Assembly (NCBI GenBank): GCA_964347265.1
Contig: CAYFXV010000009.1
Span: 1-22,721, forward strand
Source of the DNA: CS1-C013 sp964347265
Lineage (GTDB): Archaea; Aenigmatarchaeota; Aenigmatarchaeia; Aenigmatarchaeales; Aenigmatarchaeaceae
Direction: 5' to 3'
Length of the DNA stretch: 22,721 nt
Shown here: in pieces, positions 5,504 through 14,331 of the stretch
Layout of the letters: each line of letters begins with the position of its first letter
Numbering within the stretch: position 1 is the stretch's first letter
Notes under the pieces: generated by a model
Databases searched by the model: none
Told to the model about the DNA's origin: nothing
Seen by the model: the letters and a program-made list of their open reading frames with translations, nothing else
Translations under genes and position numbers: made by a program

Positions 5504-7384
5504 TTATTTCAATCTAATAGTTTCTAATAATCTAGGAGCTAAAGTTTCACATCTAAAAATCCTATGCAAAGTTCTTGCAAATTCAACACACTTGCTGTTT
5601 TCTCCGTGGCCAACTATTATTCTTTCAGGTCTTTGTTTTAATCTAGAAAGATAATTTACTAACTGTTTGTGATCTGAGTGCCCAGACAATCCTTGAATAG
5701 TTGCTATTTCTAAATTAACAGGAACAGCTATTGTTTTCCCATTTTTATTTTCCATTGGAATTTCTTTCCACCCTTTTTGTATTCTTCTTCCCAAACTTCC
5801 TTCAGCCTGATAACCAACAAAAATTAAACTATTATTATTATCTTCTGCCAAGTTCTTTAGCCACCAAACACTTGGACCCCCAACTAACATACCAGAAGTT
5901 GATAATACAATACAAGGTTCTCTTGATTCTAAAATCTTTTTTCTCTCGTCTTCAGACCCTATTCTCTTAAATATTTCATTTGTAAATGGATTCTCACCTT
6001 GTTGTAAAATTAATTTTTGTAATTCTCTATTAAAATATTCTGGGTATGCTGTATGAATTGCAGTTGCATCCCAAATCATTCCATCAACATAAATTGGATG
6101 CTCAAAACCAGCTCTAGACAAAATTGCCATTACATCTTGAGAACGCTCAACAGCAAAGCTAGGTATTAAAGCTATACCGCCTCTTTCAACAGTTCTTTTG
6201 CAGGTTTCTACAAGTTGTGATTCTGCTTCTTGTCTTCTTGGCATCATATCTTCTTTTGAACCATAAGTACTTTCAGTTATTATGGTTTCTGCTCTTTGAA
6301 AATTGTTGCTAGCAGGTTCGAATAAAGCTGTTCTATCAAATTTGTAATCACTAGTGTATAACACGTTGTGCATACCATCTCCTATATGAATGTGAACAAC
6401 AGCACCACCAAGAACATGACCAGAATTCAATAATGTTAATCTCATATCAGGAGTTATATCTGAAACTTCATCATAACCTAAACATATAGAATGTTTAACA
6501 GCTTCTTTAATTTCTTTTGTTGAGTAAGGAGGAACTGAACCTTCTCTTTGCGTTAATTCAATATAATCCATACATAATAAAACCATTAAATCTCTTGTTG
6601 GAGCTGTTAAATAAAGTGGACCATCATAACCAATTTTATAGAGGTAAGGAACCATTCCGCAATGATCTAAATGAGCATGAGAAACAACAACTGCATTCAA
6701 TTTTTTGATATCAAATTCAGGAACATTTAGGTGAGGATATTCATTGGTTCCAGGCTTTATTCCACAATCTAATAAAACTCTACTTTCAGGAGTTTGTAAA
6801 AGCAAAGCTGATCTACCAACTTCTCTAAATCCTCCTAAGGCAGTTAGTCTGATCCAGTCTGTAGGTTTCCAACCGCTGTGAATATCTTTACCAACTTTAT
6901 TCAAGAATTCTTTTCTAAAACTAGACTCCTTATGAATAATATCTCTTAAAACTTTAACAACATCAGAAGGAATTACAGGTGCCCTTTTAACTATTGGTAA
7001 CCATAAAGTCTTTTTTTTAATTTCTTTTAGTGTTTCTCCACCCTTTCCAATTACTAATCCCGGTTTTTCAGCCTCTATTATTATACTTCCAAATTCAGGC
7101 TCAAAATCTATATCTTTTACTTCAGCTTCTTCAGGAACAACTTTTTTAATTATTTTTTCAGCCTTTCCTGCATCAATACAAATAGATGGATCAGGCCTTA
7201 GAATTATTCTTTTCTTTAGTTTTGAAACAAGTTCTTTTATTTCTTTTGTGTCTGAGGTAAAGAATTCTTTGTCTTTTGTGTATAAAACTATTTCACAACC
7301 TTCAAATCTTATATCTGATATATTTAAGTCTGGCAAATTACTCTTTACTTTTTCAAATAAATCACTAGTTTTTTCCTCAACCAT
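5504..7384 (-). CDS. fttA: Archaeal transcription termination factor and RNase aCPSF1 (FttA), KH-MBL-beta-CASP
   Basis: FttA cuts nascent RNA behind the polymerase and drives 3'-end formation in archaea. The 626-residue protein has N-terminal KH-like domains (about residues 1-140; GxxG loop GKGG at 113-116), then a metallo-beta-lactamase domain with HAHLDH (H236, H238, D240, H241), NSGHVLGGAVVHI and YTSDYKFDRT. A beta-CASP domain follows, beginning near ITESTYG and ending with GLSGHSDHKQL and the final-motif IIVGHGE. This is the full conserved architecture and length. I use the ATG at 7384; the frame is open to a TTG at 7393, which would add three residues. It lies 55 bases after psmB on the same strand and may have its own promoter (TATA-like TTTAAATAT near 7427-7435). 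Confidence 0.96.
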   Translation of the reverse strand: MVEEKTSDLFEKVKSNLPDLNISDIRFEGCEIVLYTKDKEFFTSDTKEIKELVSKLKKRIILRPDPSICIDAGKAEKIIKKVVPEEAEVKDIDFEPEFGSIIIEAEKPGLVIGKGGETLKEIKKKTLWLPIVKRAPVIPSDVVKVLRDIIHKESSFRKEFLNKVGKDIHSGWKPTDWIRLTALGGFREVGRSALLLQTPESRVLLDCGIKPGTNEYPHLNVPEFDIKKLNAVVVSHAHLDHCGMVPYLYKIGYDGPLYLTAPTRDLMVLLCMDYIELTQREGSVPPYSTKEIKEAVKHSICLGYDEVSDITPDMRLTLLNSGHVLGGAVVHIHIGDGMHNVLYTSDYKFDRTALFEPASNNFQRAETIITESTYGSKEDMMPRRQEAESQLVETCKRTVERGGIALIPSFAVERSQDVMAILSRAGFEHPIYVDGMIWDATAIHTAYPEYFNRELQKLILQQGENPFTNEIFKRIGSEDERKKILESREPCIVLSTSGMLVGGPSVWWLKNLAEDNNNSLIFVGYQAEGSLGRRIQKGWKEIPMENKNGKTIAVPVNLEIATIQGLSGHSDHKQLVNYLSRLKQRPERIIVGHGENSKCVEFARTLHRIFRCETLAPRLLETIRLK

Positions 7385-7439
7385 AAAAATCAAACTAAAT
7401 TTAACTTAGAACTTTTAATTACAGATCATATTTAAAAAA

Positions 7440-8048
7440 TCATGAATGCTTTTTCAATTCCTCTGGAGTTAATTCTTTAAAACCGTTTTTATCAATAATA
7501 GCAACCTGTATTTTCTTTCCTCCTGATCCAATATCTCTTTCAATCGCAGCTTTAATAGTTTTAATAATCAAAGCAGTTGCTTCTTCAGTTGTCATGTTTT
7601 CCTTAAATTCAGCTTCTAAAACACCATAAGCAAAAGGAGAACCAGATCCTGTTGAATAATATTTATCTTTTACATCAAATCCTCCTAGGGGATCAAATGA
7701 ATATAAACCAGGTTGTTTATCAAAACCTGCTAAAATGAACTGGTTAATATATGGAAAATATTTAGAGCCATGTAATATATTTGATAATAAAGTGGCAGCA
7801 GCCTTTATTGTTATAGGCCCTCTTTCTAGTTTATAGATTTTAAATTGAGCTTTTAACAGCCTTATCATTGCTAGTGCATCACCAACAGATCCTGCTATTG
7901 TTAGTCCTATGTGATCATCTAGTGCATATATTTTTTGTGCTACTTTCGAGTCTACCATAAAACCCATAGTAGATTTTTGTTCTGCAGCTATAACAACAGC
8001 ATCTTTTGCAATTATTCCAACTGTTGTTGTTCCTTTTTTTACATCCAT
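7440..8048 (-). CDS. psmB: 20S proteasome beta subunit (active-site subunit)
   Basis: The 202-residue protein is the catalytic subunit of the archaeal 20S proteasome. A six-residue propeptide MDVKKG precedes the processed N-terminal threonine of TTTVGI, so maturation at Gly6/Thr7 is expected. In mature numbering Thr1 is present, Lys33 is present (K39), and position 17 is Glu in place of the usual Asp; Thermoplasma beta also uses Glu17, so activity is expected. SGSGSPFAYGVLE and GSGGKKIQVAII are further family marks. The ATG at 8048 has GGTGA at 8053-8057, and a TATA element lies further upstream. The matching alpha subunit is at the far right of the window, so the two genes are about 14 kb apart. 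Confidence 0.96.
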   Translation of the reverse strand: MDVKKGTTTVGIIAKDAVVIAAEQKSTMGFMVDSKVAQKIYALDDHIGLTIAGSVGDALAMIRLLKAQFKIYKLERGPITIKAAATLLSNILHGSKYFPYINQFILAGFDKQPGLYSFDPLGGFDVKDKYYSTGSGSPFAYGVLEAEFKENMTTEEATALIIKTIKAAIERDIGSGGKKIQVAIIDKNGFKELTPEELKKHS

Positions 8049-8113
8049 TATTTCACCAGAAACTGTACAATTATGATAATTTACAATGAATATATATAAA
8101 GTTTACGGTTAAC
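8049..8113 (-). promoter_or_regulatory. psmB promoter and ribosome-binding site
   Basis: On the minus strand this 65-base gap carries ACTTTATATATA (8091-8102), a good archaeal TATA box, followed about 26 bases later by the expected start-site region near 8066. GGTGA (8053-8057) lies four bases before the psmB ATG. The arrangement predicts a short leader of roughly 20 bases, unlike the leaderless genes elsewhere in the window. The gap also separates psmB from proS, so psmB can be expressed alone. Confidence 0.5.
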
Positions 8114-9556
8114 CTAGTAAGCTTTGGCAATATAAGCCATTTTTTCTGCTTTTTCTCCACAAATTGCACAATTACCTTCTGCTTTTTCATCTTTTTCAAA
8201 TAAGGTTCCTCTAACCTCTGCTCCAGTATCGTCTTTCAATTTTTTAGCACATTTTTCTTTCATGCAAAAAGGAATTCTAATAAATCCACCTTGTTTTAAC
8301 TTCTTTTTCAGATCACTATAACTTTTTGCATATTGTATTAACATTCGTTTATTGGCTCTTTTTAATAAATTAGAACTAATTTCATCTAATTTTGTTTTTA
8401 CAAACTTTTCTAACCCAAGTTGTGGTGTTGGTTGTTCCTTTTTTTCATCCCTTTTCGAATAACTCACTTGATGATTTTCAATATCAATAGGACCAATAGC
8501 AATTCTCAACGGAACGCCCTTTAATTCCCATTCATTGAACTTAAAACCAGGAGTATATTTTTCTCTATCATCTAGATGAACTCTGAACCCTGTTTCTTTT
8601 AGTCTTCTTAAAATATTTCTGCTTTTTTCTAATATTTCTGCTTTTTTGTATTTTTTATAAATAGGAATTATTACAACCTGTATGGGAGAAACATCAGGTG
8701 GAAAAATCAAACCATCATCATCTCCATGAATAGATATTAAAGCTCCTAAAATTCTACCAATTCCTATTCCGTAACAAGTTTGATTAACATATTTTTTATT
8801 TTTGTTTTCATCCATATACTGAATTTTGAATACCTTTGCAAAATTTTCCCCAAGATTATGAGTAGTTCCTATTTGTAAAGAAACTCCATCAGGCAAAATA
8901 GTTTCAAATGCATAAGTATTATCTGCTCCTGGAAACTTATCCCAATCAGGCCTTTTTAATAATAGAAATGGTAAACACAAATTATCAGTTACTACTTTTT
9001 TGAATATATTCATATCTTCTTTAACCTGTTCTTCTGCATCTTCCCAACTTTTTTGAGCAGTGTGAGTTTCTATCCAAAGAAATTCTCTACCTCTCATTAA
9101 AGGTTTGGTCATTTTAGTTTCGTAACGATACATAGCTGTACTTTGATAGAGCTTTAGAGGTAATTGTAGATGAGATCTAATCCAGATAGAGTACATTGGA
9201 TACATTGCTGTTTCAGAGGTTGGTCTTAAACACATTTTTTCATGTAATTTATTCTTTCCAGCATGGGTTATCCAAAAAACTTCCTTTTCAAAACCTTTTA
9301 TGTGTTCTGCTTCCTTTTTAAAATAACTTTGTGGAATTACAACAGGAAATAGAGAAGGGTTATGTTTTTGAATCTCTAATTCTTTCTCAAAAAGTTTGTA
9401 AATATCTTTAATTATAAGCATACCTAAAGGCCTATAAACTAAAAAACCTTTTACACCATACCTTGTATCTAAAACTGCTGCTTTTTGTAAGACCTCTAAA
9501 TACCACTTTCCAAAATCCTCTGCTTTTTTAACTGATAAGCCAAGCTCTTTAGACAT
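8114..9556 (-). CDS. proS: Prolyl-tRNA synthetase (archaeal/eukaryotic-type, with C-terminal zinc domain)
   Basis: The class II enzyme charges tRNA-Pro with proline. The 480-residue protein has the substrate-binding RPTSE (111-115), motif 2 around YRYETKMTKPLMRGREFLW (143-161), TTHNLGENFAKVF, and motif 3 at CYGIGIGRILGAL (261-273) followed by HGDDDGLIFPPDVSPIQVV. An anticodon-binding domain follows at about 290-400. The C-terminal domain has zinc ligands C431, C436, C463 and C466 and ends in the family-typical tyrosine (AKAY). The lack of a bacterial editing insert and the presence of the C-terminal domain mark the archaeal/eukaryotic form. Motif 3 begins CYGIG, a form I associate more with bacterial enzymes. 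The minus-strand element GGTATAAAAG at 9571-9580 is the likely TATA box. Confidence 0.95.
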   Translation of the reverse strand: MSKELGLSVKKAEDFGKWYLEVLQKAAVLDTRYGVKGFLVYRPLGMLIIKDIYKLFEKELEIQKHNPSLFPVVIPQSYFKKEAEHIKGFEKEVFWITHAGKNKLHEKMCLRPTSETAMYPMYSIWIRSHLQLPLKLYQSTAMYRYETKMTKPLMRGREFLWIETHTAQKSWEDAEEQVKEDMNIFKKVVTDNLCLPFLLLKRPDWDKFPGADNTYAFETILPDGVSLQIGTTHNLGENFAKVFKIQYMDENKNKKYVNQTCYGIGIGRILGALISIHGDDDGLIFPPDVSPIQVVIIPIYKKYKKAEILEKSRNILRRLKETGFRVHLDDREKYTPGFKFNEWELKGVPLRIAIGPIDIENHQVSYSKRDEKKEQPTPQLGLEKFVKTKLDEISSNLLKRANKRMLIQYAKSYSDLKKKLKQGGFIRIPFCMKEKCAKKLKDDTGAEVRGTLFEKDEKAEGNCAICGEKAEKMAYIAKAY

Positions 9557-9642
9557 ATAATCAGTTTTAACTTTTATACCATTTAAATTTTATCTAAAAG
9601 CTTATTAATTTTTCTATACATAATTTATTAACCAGTGATTTA
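9557..9642. promoter_or_regulatory. Divergent promoter region, proS / mre11
   Basis: This 86-base gap is about 80 percent A+T. It holds GGTATAAAAG on the minus strand (9571-9580) for proS and CTATACATAA on the plus strand (9614-9623), about 25 bases before the mre11 ATG. GTGATT shortly before that ATG resembles the Shine-Dalgarno motif used elsewhere in the window. I see no tRNA or other RNA gene in it. Confidence 0.45.
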
Positions 9643-10869
9643 ATGCTAATTGGTATTTTTTCTGATTGCCATTGTGGCTATAAATACGGTGAAGAAAGGT
9701 GGAAGGATAGTTTTATAGCTCTGAATGAAGCTATAGATAAAACATCAGATTGTGATTTAATTATAATAGCAGGAGATTTGTTTGATAGTAGAGTTCCAAA
9801 ACCAGAAGTATTTGCTAAAACTGCAAAAATATTAAGTAAAACACAAACAGTTCCTTCAAGAATCAAATTTTTGGAAATAATCAACAAAGAAAAAATAGAA
9901 ATGTCTCCACTAGCTTTAAGAGGAACACCAATAGTTGCTATTCATGGAACACATGAAAAAAGGAGCAGACAGTTAGTAAATCCTATACAAGCCTTAGAAC
10001 ACGCTGGTTTGTTGATTCATCTTCATTGTGCAACAGCTGTTTTTGAAATTGAAGGTAGAAAGGTTGCTGTTCATGGGATGAGTGGAATACCAGATAGGTA
10101 TGCTAAAGATGTTTTTGATCAATGGAATCCCCAACCAATTCCAGACGCTTTAAATATTATAATGATTCATCAGAGTATAACTCCATATATTTATTCTCCT
10201 TTAGAGCAACCTTCTATGAAAGTTGAAGATTTACCTAAAGGTTTTGATTTATATATATTGGGTCATATGCATTGGCATGAAGTTAGAATGTTTAAAGATG
10301 GTCAATTGATTGTATGTGGTAGTACAATACCAACATCAATACATAAGATAGAGTCTGAACAAGAAAAATGCATTCACAAGTATGATAGTAAAAATATAAA
10401 CTGTATACCATTAAAAGATCAAAGAAAAATATTTTGGAAAGAATTTGAATTCAATCCAAACATAAAAGAAAACATTGAGACATTTATTACTACAATTTCT
10501 CCATTTAAACCCAAACCAATAATAAACATAAAAGTAAAAGGTGTGATAAAAATAGATCAATTAGCTCCAAGTTTCTCTAAAATCGAAGAAAAGTTCAGTA
10601 ATAGAGCAATCGTTAACATAAACAAGAATTTAGAGGTTGAAGGATTCAAAGAACAAATTGAAATGCTTAAATTATTAAAAGAAAAAAGACTTCCTCCAGA
10701 AGAGCACGGATTAAAAATTCTTCAAGAGAATTTAAAACAAGCTAATTGCGGCATAAAAATTGAAGAAATATTTGAATTCTTAGTTAATGGAGATATTAAT
10801 TTAATATTTGATGTTTTAACAGGAAAACAAACCACATTAAAATCAGGTTTAGAGAAGTGGGCATCGTGA
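9643..10869 (+). CDS. mre11: DNA double-strand-break repair nuclease Mre11
   Basis: Mre11 is the Mn-dependent nuclease that acts with Rad50 in DNA end resection. The 408-residue protein has phosphoesterase motifs SDCHCG (D8, H10), AGDLFDSR (D45), HGTHEKR (102-107), MIHQSI (H176) and GHMHWHE (H208, H210). Thus all usual metal ligands are present except that the Asn of the GNHD motif is Thr103, and the following Asp is Glu105. An insertion of about 30 residues with basic character separates motifs 2 and 3. The C-terminal part (about 270-408) holds the capping region and the helices expected to bind the Rad50 coiled coil. The rad50 start overlaps its stop by four bases. Archaeal herA and nurA, often next to mre11-rad50, are not present here. 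Confidence 0.93.
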   Translation: MLIGIFSDCHCGYKYGEERWKDSFIALNEAIDKTSDCDLIIIAGDLFDSRVPKPEVFAKTAKILSKTQTVPSRIKFLEIINKEKIEMSPLALRGTPIVAIHGTHEKRSRQLVNPIQALEHAGLLIHLHCATAVFEIEGRKVAVHGMSGIPDRYAKDVFDQWNPQPIPDALNIIMIHQSITPYIYSPLEQPSMKVEDLPKGFDLYILGHMHWHEVRMFKDGQLIVCGSTIPTSIHKIESEQEKCIHKYDSKNINCIPLKDQRKIFWKEFEFNPNIKENIETFITTISPFKPKPIINIKVKGVIKIDQLAPSFSKIEEKFSNRAIVNINKNLEVEGFKEQIEMLKLLKEKRLPPEEHGLKILQENLKQANCGIKIEEIFEFLVNGDINLIFDVLTGKQTTLKSGLEKWAS

Positions 10870-13244
10870 TAACAAAAATTAAATTAAAAAATTGGAGATC
10901 ACATCTAGATACTGAAATAAATTTTTCAGAAGGAACTAATTGCTTTGTTGGACCCATGGGTTCTGGAAAAACAAGTGTAATAGATGCAATATGTTTTGCC
11001 CTTTTTGGAACATTTTTACAATTACAACAAAAAAAATTGAAATTGGAAGATATAATAATGAAAAAACCATCTAGCAGAGATAAGGCAGAAATAACAGTTT
11101 TTTTTGATATCGGTGATAAAAATGAATGGAGTGTTAAAAGAGTAGTTACAAAAGGAAGATCAACTGCAGAATTGAGAAAAAATGGCGAGTTAGTAGAGGG
11201 TCCTCAATCAACAAAAGTAACTAAAGAACTCGAAAGAATAATGAAAATGAATTATGATTTATTTTCAAGAGCAGTTTATTCTGAGCAAAATCAGCTTGAT
11301 ATGTTTTTAGTAATACCCAAAGGCAAGAGAATGAAAAAAATTGATGAACTGTTATTAATTGACAAATTTGAAAATGCAAGGAAGAATACAAAATCTTTAA
11401 TAAATAAATGTTTGATAGTTTCGAATGAAAAGGAGTCTGTAATTCAAAATCTTGAAGTTGATGAAAATCTAAAAAAGCTTGATTTGATTAAAAGAGAATT
11501 TTTTGAATTAAAAGAAAAAGAAGAAAAAATGAGAAATCAGTTAAATGATACTATTAAAAGAAAAAGCGGTATAACAAAAGACATAGATAAATTGAAACAA
11601 CAACAAAAAAGATTACAAACTATAAAAGAGGAGATTAAAAAGTTTACAGCATTACTAGATTTAACAGATTCTGATATAGAAAAGATTAAAGAAGATTTAG
11701 TAGAATTTGCTGAAATAACCGATGAAGAATTAAGAAATGAGGTTAGAAAAACCGACGAAGAATTAAAAACACTTAATGAAAGTTTAATTGAAGAAAAAAG
11801 CGATCTAGATAATCTAAAAGGAAAATATGTAGAAGATAATGCTAAGATAAGTTTAATAGAAAATGAGAAAATTCCTGAATTAGAACAAATTCTAAAAGAA
11901 TTAGATGAAAAACTCGAAAAAATTAAGGAGAATCCTCTCAGAAAACTTAATTCTGAGTTAAATAAAAATAAAAAAGAATTAGAAAAAAATCAAATTAAAC
12001 TCCAAAAATCTTTGGCAAAGATTTCAGAAATAGAAGATAGTATGAATGAACTAAGCTTAGCTGGGAGTACTTGTCCTGTTTGTGATTCTAGATTAACTAA
12101 AGATAAAAAATCAAAACTTATTGAAAAAAAGAAAAAACTAAAAAAAGATTTGAAAAAAGAATTGGAAAATTACAACTCTCTAATAAAGAAGATAGAATCT
12201 AAATTACCTGAATTAGAAAACAGGATAAGAGAAATAGAAAAAATGCAAGATAGAGTTGAAGAAATTAAAGGAAGCGAAAAGGAATTAAAAATCTTAGAAA
12301 AGGAGTTAAAAAGTTTAAAATCAAAAACATTTGTTTTTGATAATCAAAAGAAAATGTTTGAAAAAAACATAAAAATTATTGAAGAAAATATTAATAGATT
12401 GAAAGAAACTCAGGAAAAAATGAAACAAATTTTATTTAAAAAAGAAGAAGTTGACATTAAACTTAAAAGATTGAGAGAATATAGACAAAAATTAACAAAT
12501 TTGGGAGCAGAAAAGGATTTCTTATCATCTTCATTTTCTCCCTCTATTCTTGAAAAATTTGAATCAGATTATCGTTCAATAATAAGTTTAGAAAGTCAAT
12601 TAGAAACCAATCTGAAAAATTTGTCGGAAATAAGAAATGACAAACAAAAATTTTTAGAAGAAATAGAAAATAAGAAAAAAATGTTAGAAAACTATAGACT
12701 TGAGATAAGAAAAATAAGTGCTATTTCAGATCAATTAAGATTATTAGAATCTGCTTTAGAAGCTACTCAAGAACAACTAAGAAAAGATTTTGTCTCAGCT
12801 GTTAATGAGGCTATGCAATCTATCTGGACAGAGCTTTATCCTTACAAAGACATTTACAACATAAGACTTGGAATTGAAGAAGGAGATTATGTTTTACAAT
12901 TACAAGATTCTACTGGATGGATTCCTGCTGATGGCGTTGCTTCTGGTGGAGAGAGGTCAATGGCTTGCTTGGCTTTGAGAATCGCATTTTCTCTAGTTTT
13001 AGCTCCACAACTTCGTATGTTAGTTCTTGATGAGCCTACAGCAAACTTAGATGTTCAAGCAAGAGAAATATTAGCCAATGTTCTTAGAGAAAGAATTATA
13101 TATTTAGTAGAACAATGCTTTTTAATAACTCATGATGATAGACTAAAAGAGGCTGTTAGTGGTTTTTGTTATGATTTTAACAGAGACAAGTCTAGAGATG
13201 AGGCAACAAAAGTAACGCTTGTTAGTTCACCAACCCAAATTTAA
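10866..13244 (+). CDS. rad50: DNA double-strand-break repair ATPase Rad50
   Basis: Rad50 is the SMC-like ATPase partner of Mre11. The 793-residue protein has Walker A GPMGSGKTS (29-37), a long Lys/Glu-rich coiled coil split by the zinc hook CPVC (C403, C406), the ABC signature SGGERSMA near residue 693, Walker B MLVLDEPTANLD near 718-730, and the LITHDDR switch. It is somewhat shorter than the roughly 850-900 residues common in archaea, the difference being in coiled-coil length. I chose the GTG at 10866, which overlaps the mre11 stop as GTGA and gives the family-typical MITKIKLKNWRSH; a GTG nine bases upstream (10857) would add three residues. The overlap implies coupled translation of the two subunits. 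Confidence 0.96.
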   Translation: MITKIKLKNWRSHLDTEINFSEGTNCFVGPMGSGKTSVIDAICFALFGTFLQLQQKKLKLEDIIMKKPSSRDKAEITVFFDIGDKNEWSVKRVVTKGRSTAELRKNGELVEGPQSTKVTKELERIMKMNYDLFSRAVYSEQNQLDMFLVIPKGKRMKKIDELLLIDKFENARKNTKSLINKCLIVSNEKESVIQNLEVDENLKKLDLIKREFFELKEKEEKMRNQLNDTIKRKSGITKDIDKLKQQQKRLQTIKEEIKKFTALLDLTDSDIEKIKEDLVEFAEITDEELRNEVRKTDEELKTLNESLIEEKSDLDNLKGKYVEDNAKISLIENEKIPELEQILKELDEKLEKIKENPLRKLNSELNKNKKELEKNQIKLQKSLAKISEIEDSMNELSLAGSTCPVCDSRLTKDKKSKLIEKKKKLKKDLKKELENYNSLIKKIESKLPELENRIREIEKMQDRVEEIKGSEKELKILEKELKSLKSKTFVFDNQKKMFEKNIKIIEENINRLKETQEKMKQILFKKEEVDIKLKRLREYRQKLTNLGAEKDFLSSSFSPSILEKFESDYRSIISLESQLETNLKNLSEIRNDKQKFLEEIENKKKMLENYRLEIRKISAISDQLRLLESALEATQEQLRKDFVSAVNEAMQSIWTELYPYKDIYNIRLGIEEGDYVLQLQDSTGWIPADGVASGGERSMACLALRIAFSLVLAPQLRMLVLDEPTANLDVQAREILANVLRERIIYLVEQCFLITHDDRLKEAVSGFCYDFNRDKSRDEATKVTLVSSPTQI

Positions 13245-13268
13245 AAGTTTCTATTAATAAACATTTTT

Positions 13269-14012
13269 ATGGAAATTAAGTTTTTAACAGAACCAGCATT
13301 GTTATTAGAAAACAATATTTTAGTAATTTCTGATCTACATATAGGAATAGAATATGAAATTTTTAAATCAGGAATAACAATACCTTCTCAAGTTGAAAAA
13401 CTAGAAAAAAGAATAAATAATTTGATAAAACAAACTAAAGCAAAACATTTAGTTATTCTAGGAGATGTTAAACATCAAGTTCCAAATATTTCTTGGCAAG
13501 AATACAGAGAAATTCCTAAATTCTTAGAACATTTCCAAAACATTAAAATCAGCATAATAAAAGGAAATCATGATGGAAATATTGAGAGATTAGCTCCACC
13601 AGAAATCGACATTTATGATGCTCAAGGTTTCAAAATAAATAATTTTCTTCTTACTCATGGTCAAGCTTGGCCTTTTTTAGGAGATCTGAATGCAGAATAT
13701 ATTATAATGGGTCATGTTCACCCTGCTGTTGAGTTTTGGACCGAAAATTTTAGAAGTATAGAGCCCTGTTGGCTAAAATGTGAAATTAATAATGAAAAAC
13801 TTTTTGAAAAATATAAAATTAAGACTGAAATTAAACATGGAATTATCATACCTGCTTTTAATCATTTGATTGGAGGCATGGCTTTTAATTCTAAAGATTT
13901 TGAACCATTAGGACCTTTGTTAAAAAATGAAGTTTTTGAATGGAAAAAAGCTGAAGTATATCTTTTGGATGGAACTTTATTAGGAAATTTAAAAAATTTA
14001 AAGGTTAAATAA
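13269..14012 (+). CDS. ICC-like metallophosphoesterase (COG1407 type)
   Basis: The 247-residue protein has calcineurin-type metal-site motifs in order: VISDLHIGIEYE (near 20), ILGDVKH, IIKGNHDGN, LTHGQAW and MGHVHPAVEF. The DLHIG plus GHVHP pattern is that of the archaeal/bacterial COG1407 phosphoesterases, whose substrate is not established. Some members lie next to Lhr-type helicases, and a DNA-repair role has been suggested from such context. Here the gene follows rad50 by 24 bases on the same strand, so it is likely cotranscribed with mre11-rad50. Unlike the Mre11 in this window it keeps the canonical GNHD. The last eight bases overlap the end of the convergent OB-fold gene. Confidence 0.85.
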   Translation: MEIKFLTEPALLLENNILVISDLHIGIEYEIFKSGITIPSQVEKLEKRINNLIKQTKAKHLVILGDVKHQVPNISWQEYREIPKFLEHFQNIKISIIKGNHDGNIERLAPPEIDIYDAQGFKINNFLLTHGQAWPFLGDLNAEYIIMGHVHPAVEFWTENFRSIEPCWLKCEINNEKLFEKYKIKTEIKHGIIIPAFNHLIGGMAFNSKDFEPLGPLLKNEVFEWKKAEVYLLDGTLLGNLKNLKVK

Positions 14013-14292
14013 CCTTTATTGAACCATTTCTTCCAATTCCTATTTGTAACTCATCTCTAAATTCTTTTGTAAAACCGCCTGTTATTTCTACTTCTTGATT
14101 TTTTTCTATACCTTCTGACTGCTTTCCCCATAAAGTCAATTTTATAGAACCAGAACCATCTTCTAGGGTAGCTTCAGTTAGAGTAGTCATTGTTCCAAAT
14201 TTTGTCATAATTTCTCTTGGTTCTGTTAATTCTATTATTTTTGCTTTTATATCAACATTGTTCATTCCAGGTTTTAATTCTTCTATTTTCAT
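14005..14292 (-). CDS. Single-stranded-DNA-binding OB-fold protein (RPA/SOSS-B-like)
   Basis: The 95-residue protein is a single OB fold. It opens IEELKPGMNNVDIKAKI, continues with a conserved loop and EATLEDGSGSIKLTLWG, and ends GGFTKEFRDELQIGIGRNGSI, the pattern of short archaeal RPA-like or SOSS-B-like proteins. The family binds single-stranded DNA (some members RNA). It has no acidic C-terminal tail of bacterial SSB type and no zinc finger. The gene is convergent with the phosphoesterase of the mre11-rad50 run and overlaps it by eight bases, so it is near the repair genes but not in their transcript. A TATA-like TTTTATAAACC lies near 14318-14328, next to the stop of the upstream membrane-protein gene. 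Confidence 0.85.
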   Translation of the reverse strand: MKIEELKPGMNNVDIKAKIIELTEPREIMTKFGTMTTLTEATLEDGSGSIKLTLWGKQSEGIEKNQEVEITGGFTKEFRDELQIGIGRNGSIKVI

Positions 14293-14331
14293 AAACTCAC
14301 TCTTAATAATGTTTTTAGAAGGTTTATAAAA

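Noticed and set aside
7979..7981. Proteasome beta has Glu at mature position 17 where most have Asp.
   Set aside because: Thermoplasma beta has Glu17 and is fully active, so this is a known variation and not evidence of an inactive subunit.
9557..9642. Possible small RNA or tRNA in the proS-mre11 gap.
   Set aside because: The gap is too AT-rich and short, has no T-loop or cloverleaf pattern, and is explained by two promoters.
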